DNA of 5,461 bases. It comes from an uncultured Ruminococcus sp. GTDB taxonomy: Bacteria > Bacillota > Clostridia > Oscillospirales > Ruminococcaceae. The DNA lies in the NCBI GenBank assembly GCA_947177345.1, contig CAMWUB010000130.1:1-5461 (forward strand), read 5' to 3'. The first letter of the stretch is position 1. Each line of letters starts with the position of its first letter. The notes beneath the pieces are model-generated. The model had not been told where the DNA came from, ran no database searches, and saw only the letters and a list, made by a program, of their open reading frames with translations. The translations under genes and the position numbers were made by a program. Shown in pieces: positions 1 through 4,684 of this stretch.

Positions 1-8
1 AATATAAT
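1..8 (-). promoter_or_regulatory. Putative divergent promoter -10 element (minus strand)
   Basis: Read on the minus strand, positions 6 to 1 give TATATT (5 of 6 to the TATAAT consensus). They lie 18 bp from a perfect TTGACA at 30 to 25, which is the right half of the palindrome at 15-31. This would drive a gene to the left of the window, the classical arrangement for a TetR regulator and its divergent target. The gene itself is not visible, so the call rests only on the two boxes and their spacing. Confidence 0.4.
3..8 (+). promoter_or_regulatory. Putative -10 box of the TetR gene promoter
   Basis: A perfect TATAAT sits at 3-8. Its -35 box would lie outside the window, so only half of the promoter can be seen. 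Transcription would begin near position 15, exactly where the palindromic operator begins, which suits repression by the encoded regulator. The alternative, TTGACA at 16-21 with TTTTAA at 40-45 (18-bp spacing), has a poor -10. It would also start transcription at about 52, leaving the Shine-Dalgarno site out of the mRNA, so it is less likely. Confidence 0.4.
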
Positions 9-14
9 CATTCC

Positions 15-31
15 ATTGACACGGTGTCAAT
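15..31. promoter_or_regulatory. Palindromic operator, likely bound by the adjacent TetR regulator
   Basis: ATTGACACGGTGTCAAT is a perfect inverted repeat with 8-bp arms around a single central G. It ends 27 bp before the regulator's start codon. Length and symmetry fit a site for a TetR-family homodimer. Each arm contains TTGACA, so the operator also offers a -35 hexamer on both strands, and binding could silence both directions. I did not find a second copy elsewhere in the window, so visible targets are limited to autoregulation and the presumed leftward gene. Binding by this regulator is inferred from position. Confidence 0.7.
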
Positions 32-58
32 ATAAAAAGTTTTAAGTAGGGATGTAAA

Positions 59-682
59 ATGCCAAAGGGTTCAAAGGAACTGGCAGAAGCCCGGAAAAAT
101 GAAATTATTTCGGCTTGTGCAGAACTTTATCAGACAATGAGTTTTAAAGAAATAACAATCAAGAAAATAGGAAATGCCACTTCTCTTACACGTACTGCAA
201 TTTATAATTACTTCCGTACAAAAGAGGAAATATTTCTTGCTTTACTTCAGAGAGAGTACGAATTATGGATTACTGAACTTAAACGTATTCAGGCAGAAAA
301 CACTGAAATGAATGTTTCAGAATTTGCCGGTGCGGTTGCGGAATCCCTTGCGGAAAGAAAAAATCTTCTGAAAATAATGTCAATGAATCATTATGACATG
401 GAAGAAAACAGCCGTATTGAATGTCTTACGGATTTCAAAAAAGTTTACGGACAGTCAATTACGGAAATGAAAAACTGTCTTGATAAATTTTTCCCTGAAA
501 TGACCTCTCAGGAAAAACAATCTTTTATTTATTCGTTCTTTCCGTTTATGTTCGGAATATATCCGTATACTTTTGTAACAGATAAGCAGAGGGAAGCCAT
601 GAAACTGGCAGATGTAGATTATGTATATATGACAATCTATGAAATAACATTTTCTGAAATAAAAAAATTATTGCTTGTATAG
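59..682 (+). CDS. TetR/AcrR-family transcriptional regulator
   Basis: A cytoplasmic DNA-binding repressor of 207 residues, a typical TetR length. The N-terminal domain (about residues 10-60) has the family pattern: a first helix beginning near RKNEIISACAELY, then the helix-turn-helix around EITIKKIGNATSLTRTAIYNYF (31-52), followed by the usual RTKEEIF start of helix 4. The C-terminal ligand-binding domain is helical, with a conspicuous aromatic stretch SFFPFMFGIYPY (159-170). The ligand cannot be predicted. The ATG at 59 is preceded by TAGGG (47-51) at normal spacing; an earlier ATG at 52 hits a stop at once. The palindrome at 15-31 is the likely operator, implying autoregulation and control of a divergent gene to the left. 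Whether it also controls the genes to the right is unclear, because the next gene has its own promoter without the palindrome. Family assignment is firm; targets are inferred. Confidence 0.93.
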   Translation: MPKGSKELAEARKNEIISACAELYQTMSFKEITIKKIGNATSLTRTAIYNYFRTKEEIFLALLQREYELWITELKRIQAENTEMNVSEFAGAVAESLAERKNLLKIMSMNHYDMEENSRIECLTDFKKVYGQSITEMKNCLDKFFPEMTSQEKQSFIYSFFPFMFGIYPYTFVTDKQREAMKLADVDYVYMTIYEITFSEIKKLLLV

Positions 683-703
683 TATTATGCCTTTGAAGCA
701 TGG

Positions 704-724
704 ATACTTATTTAATATAAGTAT
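704..724 (+). repeat. AT-rich inverted repeat, possible weak terminator after the TetR gene
   Basis: ATACTTAT (704-711) and ATAAGTAT (717-724) are perfect 8-bp inverted arms around a 5-nt loop, starting 21 nt after the TetR stop codon. Three further G-U type pairs could extend the stem. The following sequence is T-rich but broken (TTGATTTTAC), and the stem has only one G-C pair per arm, so as an intrinsic terminator it would be weak. It lies directly upstream of the -35 box of the next promoter, so a regulatory site is an alternative. Confidence 0.3.
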
Positions 725-753
725 TTGATTTTACATTCATTTTGTGATAAAAT
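725..753 (+). promoter_or_regulatory. Sigma-70/A-type extended -10 promoter for the lysozyme-like gene and probably the operon
   Basis: A -35 box TTGATT (725-730, 4 of 6) is separated by 17 bp from a -10 box TAAAAT (748-753, 5 of 6). A TG dinucleotide at 745-746 gives an extended -10. Transcription would start near 760, about 20 nt before the ATG at 781, and the leader would include the Shine-Dalgarno sequence AAAGGA at about 768-773. I see no other good promoter in the short gaps further downstream, so it may serve all genes to 5443. Confidence 0.6.
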
Positions 754-780
754 AATTACAGATTCAGAAAGGAAAAAATT

Positions 781-1533
781 ATGTTTAAGAAAATTTTCAG
801 AAAATTTAAAAAGTTACTGACTGCAACAGTCATGACAGGTGTAGTTTTCACATCATTATCGGGAATCAGTGCCAGTGCATCTGCATGGCAGTCTGATTAT
901 GCAGGAAACTATGTAAGAGATTTACCCTATGGAAATCTTATAGGCAGTATTGACGGAAACACTGAATTTAATGTTTTATCTTCTGTTACTGCTTACGACG
1001 GCACAACATGGGGTTTTACCGGAAACGGTTATATATGCCTCGATTACTGCACACCTGCTCAGACATATGATTATAATTACAATTACAACAGTAATTATTT
1101 ATATGGTTTCGTGAATTATAATCAGCAGTACATATATCAGCACTTTATAAATATGGGTATGCCGGTTGAAAGTGCAATAGCAATAGCTTCAAATGCATAT
1201 GATGAGAGTGCTTGTAATACTTATTCTTTCTGTATCGATGTAAACGGACTTGCTTCATATGGTATCTGTCAGTGGAATGGTGAAAGATATGATAACCTCC
1301 GTTCATGGTGTACATATAATGGTTATGATTATTCTTCACTCGATGGTCAGCTTGCTTATCTCGACCACGAACTTTATGGCAGATTCTATTATGTATATAA
1401 TCAGCTTATGACAGGCGGTACAGTCTGGGATATGGCTTACATATGGGCAAGTCAGTTTGAAATATGTTCAAATGCATACTGGTATACAAGAGGCGATAAC
1501 GCTGTATATCTTTATAATAATTTAATGTACTGA
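781..1533 (+). CDS. Secreted SH3b-domain protein with phage-tail-type lysozyme domain
   Basis: A predicted exported cell-wall hydrolase of 250 residues. Residues 1-35 form a Sec signal peptide: a lysine/arginine-rich start, a hydrophobic core (about 12-30) and a likely cut after ASA at 33-35. Residues 38-90 resemble a bacterial SH3 domain (NYVRDLPYGNLIGSI, then DGTTWGF and GYICLDY), usually a wall-binding module. A Tyr/Asn-rich linker (about 96-108) leads to residues 115-250, which match the phage tail lysozyme family (Phage_lysozyme2): a helix, then YDES with E142 in the place of the family's AES glutamate, then YGICQW (160-165) and a tryptophan- and tyrosine-rich end. The natural role would be muramidase-like cutting of peptidoglycan, in self wall turnover or against competitors; activity is not shown. 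Seven cysteines (86, 90, 145, 151, 163, 177, 229) in the mature protein are unusual and may form disulfides or bind metal. No membrane anchor or lipobox is seen. It is followed after 26 nt by the reductase gene. The lysozyme assignment is by motif from memory. Confidence 0.78.
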   Translation: MFKKIFRKFKKLLTATVMTGVVFTSLSGISASASAWQSDYAGNYVRDLPYGNLIGSIDGNTEFNVLSSVTAYDGTTWGFTGNGYICLDYCTPAQTYDYNYNYNSNYLYGFVNYNQQYIYQHFINMGMPVESAIAIASNAYDESACNTYSFCIDVNGLASYGICQWNGERYDNLRSWCTYNGYDYSSLDGQLAYLDHELYGRFYYVYNQLMTGGTVWDMAYIWASQFEICSNAYWYTRGDNAVYLYNNLMY

Positions 1534-1547
1534 TATATTTATATATC
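1532..1547. repeat. Short perfect AT palindrome between stop codon and next ribosome binding site
   Basis: GATATAT and ATATATC (7-bp arms, central TT) overlap the stop codon of the lysozyme-like gene and end just before the Shine-Dalgarno sequence of the reductase gene. The centre is too tight for a full RNA hairpin and there is no T-run, so it is not a terminator. In AT-rich sequence such a palindrome can easily be chance. Confidence 0.3.
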
Positions 1548-1548
1548 T

Positions 1549-1556
1549 GAGGTGAT
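1549..1556 (+). promoter_or_regulatory. Strong ribosome binding site of the aldo/keto reductase gene
   Basis: GAGGTGAT is an 8-nt perfect complement to the 16S rRNA 3' end, but it ends only 3 nt before the ATG at 1560. Because the pairing reaches into the TGAT part of the anti-Shine-Dalgarno, the effective spacing from the GAGG core is about 7 nt, which is normal. It fixes the start at 1560. Confidence 0.8.
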
Positions 1557-1559
1557 ATA

Positions 1560-2597
1560 ATGGAGTATATAAAACTTGGCAAATCTGATTTAAATGTTTC
1601 ACGTATATGTATGGGCTGTATGGGATTCGGAGACGCTCAGAACGGTCAGCACTCATGGACTTTGAATGAAGAACAGTCACGTAAGATAATCAGACGTGGT
1701 ATTGAACTGGGTGTTAATTTCTATGATACTGCTATCGGTTATCAGTCGGGAACAAGTGAACAGTTTACAGGAAGAGCATTAAAGTATTTCGCAAAACGTG
1801 AAGATGTTGTTATTGCTACAAAGTTTTTGCCAAGAACTCCGGAGGAAATAGAATCAGGTATAAGCGGTCAGAAGCACATTGAACGCATGATAGATAAAAG
1901 TCTTGAAAATCTCGGTACGGATTACGTAGACTTATATATATATCATATGTGGGATTGGAATACATCTGTTTATGATATTATGGACGGTCTTAATAATATA
2001 GTAAAGGCTGGTAAGGCACGATATATAGGCATTTCAAACTGTTACGCATGGCAACTCGCTAAAGCAAATGCCCTCGCTGAACGTGAGGGGTTTGCAAAGT
2101 TCGTAAGCGTACAGGGGCATTACAACCTGATATTCCGTGAAGAAGAACGTGAAATGTCAATGTTATGTGCTGAAGATAATATAGCAGTTACTCCATATAG
2201 TTCACTTGCAAGCGGACGGCTTTCACGCAGACCTGATGAAATATCTGAACGCTTTGAAAAAGACAGTTATGCAAAATTCAAGTACGATTCAACCAAGGAG
2301 CAGGACAGTAAAATAATTCAGCGTGTTATTGAACTCGCTGAAAGTCATGGCGTAACAATGACGGAAATTTCACTTTCATGGCTTCTTACAAAAGTCACTT
2401 CTGCTGTAGTAGGTGCAACAAAAATACATCATATAGAAGATGCAGTAAAAGCTGTCAACCTGAAACTTTCAGCGGAAGAAATTTCGTATCTTGAAGAGTT
2501 ATATATACCTCATTCACTCACGGGCGTTATGGCTCAGAACAAACCGGCAGATGCAAATAAAAAACACGTCTGGAGTACAGGCAATCAGAAATTCTGA
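1560..2597 (+). CDS. Aldo/keto reductase
   Basis: A cytoplasmic NAD(P)H-dependent oxidoreductase of 345 residues with a TIM-barrel fold and no signal peptide, reducing aldehydes or ketones of unknown identity. The family tetrad is complete: D56 (in NFYDTA), Y61 (GYQSG), K88 (IATKF) and H129 (YIYHMWDW). The GTSE segment after Y61, GISN at 157-160, the cofactor-binding stretch TPYSSLASGRL (211-221) and GATKIHHIEDA (285-294) are further family marks. The long form with these motifs resembles the YajO/AKR11-12-like group seen in many Firmicutes. The protein starts in canonical fashion (MEYIKLGKSDLNVSRICMG), supporting the ATG at 1560. The TGA stop overlaps the AGGAGGT of the next gene (13-nt gap), so translation of the exported flavodoxin is probably coupled to it. 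Neighbouring flavodoxin and CMD-cupin genes suggest a shared redox task. The family is certain; the substrate is unknown. Confidence 0.93.
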   Translation: MEYIKLGKSDLNVSRICMGCMGFGDAQNGQHSWTLNEEQSRKIIRRGIELGVNFYDTAIGYQSGTSEQFTGRALKYFAKREDVVIATKFLPRTPEEIESGISGQKHIERMIDKSLENLGTDYVDLYIYHMWDWNTSVYDIMDGLNNIVKAGKARYIGISNCYAWQLAKANALAEREGFAKFVSVQGHYNLIFREEEREMSMLCAEDNIAVTPYSSLASGRLSRRPDEISERFEKDSYAKFKYDSTKEQDSKIIQRVIELAESHGVTMTEISLSWLLTKVTSAVVGATKIHHIEDAVKAVNLKLSAEEISYLEELYIPHSLTGVMAQNKPADANKKHVWSTGNQKF

Positions 2598-2603
2598 GGA
2601 GGT
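2597..2603 (+). promoter_or_regulatory. Consensus ribosome binding site that fixes the flavodoxin start
   Basis: AGGAGGT begins on the last base of the reductase stop codon and is 7 nt from the ATG at 2611. It decides that start over an in-frame ATG at 2491, which would add 40 residues read from the reductase gene in another frame and would bury the signal peptide. Confidence 0.88.
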
Positions 2604-2610
2604 CATATTT

Positions 2611-3390
2611 ATGAAAAAATTAGCATCATTTCTTATATCTGGTATCATGTCGGCAAGTGCTGTAGTTACAAGCGTTCCGTTTAATGCCACTATGGCGGAA
2701 TCCGCAGAATATACATTACAGGACGCAATTAATTTACAGGATTTTATTTTAAGCAGAGTTACCGGCAAAGAACTTAACAAATCATTTGATTTGAACGGCG
2801 ACGGCAGAGTAGATATATTCGATTTATGCCTTATGAGACGTGAAATACTCAAAAAACCGGAAAAAAATAATGATACACTTGTTGCATACTTTTCATGTAC
2901 CGGTAACACCGAAACAATAGCAGAATATATAATCGACATGACACAGGCTGACAGTTACATAATTGAGGCGGAAACTCCGTATACAGATGAAGACCTTACT
3001 TATACTAACTCGTCATGCCGTGCCAACAAGGAACAGAATGATAAATCAGCACGTCCTGAAATAGCTAAGCCTGTTGAATCTTTTGATAATTATGAAGTAA
3101 TCTATCTCGGTTACCCTATATGGTGGGGAGAAGAACCTCGTATTATAGACACGTTCCTTGAAAGTTACGATTTTTCAGATAAAATTGTAATACCGTTCTG
3201 TACTTCGGGAAGTAGCGGAAATTCAACAAGTGAAAGAAATATTTCAAATCTCGTGCCAATCGGAAATCAGCTTGAGGGAAAAAGATTCTCAGCAAGTGCT
3301 TCAAAAGAAACTGTAAAAACATGGGTAGATGAAAAACAGTCTGAAATATCAGACTTAAAAAAAACAGTGAAAATACACAATATACGCTGA
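2611..3390 (+). CDS. Exported dockerin-flavodoxin protein (upstream part of a frameshifted gene)
   Basis: Read alone this is 259 residues. Residues 1-29 are a Sec signal peptide (MKKLA start, hydrophobic core, likely cut after TMA); no lipobox is present. Residues 34-82 are a dockerin type I-like segment: a helix (LQDAINLQDFILSRVTG), then one clear calcium loop DLNGDGRVDIF (60-70) and the helix DLCLMRREILKK. The first calcium loop is missing, as in other Ruminococcus-type partial dockerins. Residues 88-245 are a flavodoxin domain of the Flavodoxin_4 type: strand LVAYFS, FMN phosphate loop SCTGNTE (95-101), and GYPIWWGEEPR (167-177) contacting the flavin. The known family role is FMN-based one- or two-electron transfer; dockerins bind cohesins on scaffold proteins. 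Together they suggest a flavoprotein held outside the cell, which is unusual for flavodoxin. After residue 251 the frame runs out at TGA in KKTVKIHNIR, while the -1 frame continues into a SUMF domain, so this C-terminus is probably not the original one. Confidence 0.88.
   Translation: MKKLASFLISGIMSASAVVTSVPFNATMAESAEYTLQDAINLQDFILSRVTGKELNKSFDLNGDGRVDIFDLCLMRREILKKPEKNNDTLVAYFSCTGNTETIAEYIIDMTQADSYIIEAETPYTDEDLTYTNSSCRANKEQNDKSARPEIAKPVESFDNYEVIYLGYPIWWGEEPRIIDTFLESYDFSDKIVIPFCTSGSSGNSTSERNISNLVPIGNQLEGKRFSASASKETVKTWVDEKQSEISDLKKTVKIHNIR
3357..3364 (+). other. A8 run: frameshift point or recoding site joining two ORFs
   Basis: Eight adenines. In the upstream frame they read TTA AAA AAA, giving a slippery heptamer A_AAA_AAA in the correct phase for -1 slippage. 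The -1 frame has no stop from 3345 to 4662 and continues as NSENTQYTLIKGDTFR into the SUMF domain. Adding one A (or removing two) would also restore a single frame. No strong Shine-Dalgarno-like stimulator lies 10-14 nt upstream. The nearest downstream stem (3387-3409) starts 23 nt away, further than usual for ribosomal frameshifting. A mutation or a homopolymer read error is therefore at least as likely. Confidence 0.7.
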
Positions 3391-4664
3391 TAAAAGGCGA
3401 TACTTTCAGAATGGGCAGTCCGGAAAGTGAACCGGAACGCAGTTCCGATGAAGTTCAGCATAATGTTACCGTAGGAGATTTCTACATTTCAAAGACGGAA
3501 ATTTCACAGAAAGATTATCAGGAAATAATGGGGACAAATCCCAGTGATACAAAGGGCGATGACCTGCCGGTCACGAATATAACATGGTATGATGCCATAC
3601 AGTATTGTAATAAACTAAGTCAGAAAGAGGGCTTTACACCGTGTTATACAGTTTCCGGAAATACTGTCACATGGGACAGAAGTGCAGATGGTTACCGTCT
3701 GCCGACCGAAGCTGAATGGGAATATTCCGCACGTGCGAACACTTCCACGCCGTTTAATTTCGGTGATTATGTTCATAACAGTGACGCAAACTGTTATAAT
3801 GCATACGGCTATAACAACGACGCAAGCGGTAACTGGGTAAACGGTTCTGACGCATATCTCAGGAAAACAGTATCAGTAAATCAGTATCCAGCCAACGATT
3901 ATGGACTTTACAATATGCACGGCAATGTTGCGGAATGGGTATGGGACTGGTACAGCAAATATGATTCGGAAATATCTTCCAATCCTACCGGTTCGGAAAG
4001 TGGTAACGCAAAAGTTGTAAGAGGCGGTGGCTGGAATGACCATCCGAAACATATACGTTCCGCATATCGAGGCGCACAGCCTGCTGATGTCGGTCTCTAT
4101 GGTATCGGAATACGTCCGGTAAGAAGTGCCGGAACTTCTACAGGAAAAGTAAAAAGCGTATACAGTGCAAAGGCTGAACAGAAAACCGGAAAAACTCTGA
4201 TAGTCTACTTCTCGCAGACCGGTAATACAGAGGGCTTAGCTAATCTTATCCACGAGATGAGTGGTGTGGATATTGTCCGTCTTGAAAGAAAAACACCTTA
4301 TTTGTCAAATCACAATGGTTCTGTACTTTATGGCGAGGCATTAGATGAACTCCGTGCGGAAGCTGTTCCTGAACTGAAAGAATATCCTGATATTGAAAAG
4401 TATGATACTATTCTGCTTGGTTACTGTAACTGGTGGTCATCAATACCCGCTCCGGTGCGTAGTTTCCTGTTACACGAAGATTTCAGCGGAAAAAATATCG
4501 TTCCGTTCTGTTCAATGGGCGGAGGTCGTTTCGGACAGACTATCAGTGCGATTGCTAAATTAGCTCCTGAAAGTGTAATAAAAGAGGGTCTGGAAGTTAC
4601 CTACTCTTCTTATGACCGTGACGAGATAGAAAAGTGGTTAAAAGCAAACAATATAAATAATTAA
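3363..4664 (+). CDS. SUMF1/FGE-sulfatase-like domain fused to flavodoxin (downstream part of the frameshifted gene)
   Basis: Coding similarity begins before any start codon. The stretch YTLIKGDTFR (3381-3410) just ahead of the only ATG (3411) is the normal first strand of a SUMF domain, and no start codon or convincing ribosome binding site precedes it. Counting from ATG 3411 (417 residues), residues 1-238 are the SUMF domain: FYISKTEISQKDY (24-36), GYRLPTEAEWEYSARA (94-109), GLYNMHGNVAEWVWDWY (165-181), VVRGGGW (202-208) and GIGIRPV (231-237, usually GFRLV). By recalled alignment both copper-binding active-site cysteines of true formylglycine-generating enzymes are absent (serine in IRSAYR), so sulfatase activation is unlikely. 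A linker (239-259) leads to a second flavodoxin domain (260-415) with FMN loop SQTGNTE (268-274) and NWWSSIPAP (340-348). There is no own signal peptide: export would depend on fusion to the upstream frame, giving about 684 residues. Alone it would be an unlocalised, N-terminally clipped product. Confidence 0.82.
   Translation, partial: NSENTQYTLIKGDTFRMGSPESEPERSSDEVQHNVTVGDFYISKTEISQKDYQEIMGTNPSDTKGDDLPVTNITWYDAIQYCNKLSQKEGFTPCYTVSGNTVTWDRSADGYRLPTEAEWEYSARANTSTPFNFGDYVHNSDANCYNAYGYNNDASGNWVNGSDAYLRKTVSVNQYPANDYGLYNMHGNVAEWVWDWYSKYDSEISSNPTGSESGNAKVVRGGGWNDHPKHIRSAYRGAQPADVGLYGIGIRPVRSAGTSTGKVKSVYSAKAEQKTGKTLIVYFSQTGNTEGLANLIHEMSGVDIVRLERKTPYLSNHNGSVLYGEALDELRAEAVPELKEYPDIEKYDTILLGYCNWWSSIPAPVRSFLLHEDFSGKNIVPFCSMGGGRFGQTISAIAKLAPESVIKEGLEVTYSSYDRDEIEKWLKANNINN
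3387..3409 (+). other. Bulged RNA stem just downstream of the A8 run
   Basis: CTG (3387-3389) and AAAG (3393-3396) can pair with CTTT (3403-3406) and CAG (3407-3409). This gives 7 bp with a 3-nt bulge and a 6-nt loop, and it encloses the TGA stop of the upstream frame. It is a weak structure and 23 nt from the slippery run, so a role in recoding is only a possibility. Confidence 0.25.
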
Positions 4665-4684
4665 CAGAAACGGAGATTATTATT

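Noticed and set aside
1071..1100. Short AT-rich near-repeats (ATTATAATTACAATTACAAC)
   Set aside because: They encode the Tyr/Asn linker of the lysozyme-like protein and are irregular; they are not a CRISPR, satellite or mobile-element end.
1145..1339. Minus-strand ORF of 64 codons rich in His and Tyr
   Set aside because: Its composition is the mirror of the Tyr/Asn-rich lysozyme coding sequence; no family or ribosome binding site supports it.
1457..1488. TTGAAA (1457-1462) with TATACA (1483-1488) as an internal promoter for the reductase gene
   Set aside because: The spacing is 20 bp, beyond the normal 16-18 bp, and the boxes lie inside coding sequence.
2491..2610. In-frame upstream extension of the dockerin-flavodoxin ORF
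   Set aside because: It overlaps the end of the reductase gene in another frame and would place 40 polar residues before the signal peptide. The AGGAGGT at 2597-2603 points to the ATG at 2611.
2514..2939. Minus-strand ORF of 141 codons
   Set aside because: It is antisense to the reductase end and the dockerin-flavodoxin gene, has no recognisable domain, and lies where the plus-strand coding evidence is strong.
3267..3461. Minus-strand ORF of 64 codons across the frameshift region
   Set aside because: No domain or start signals; the plus-strand flavodoxin and SUMF frames explain the region.
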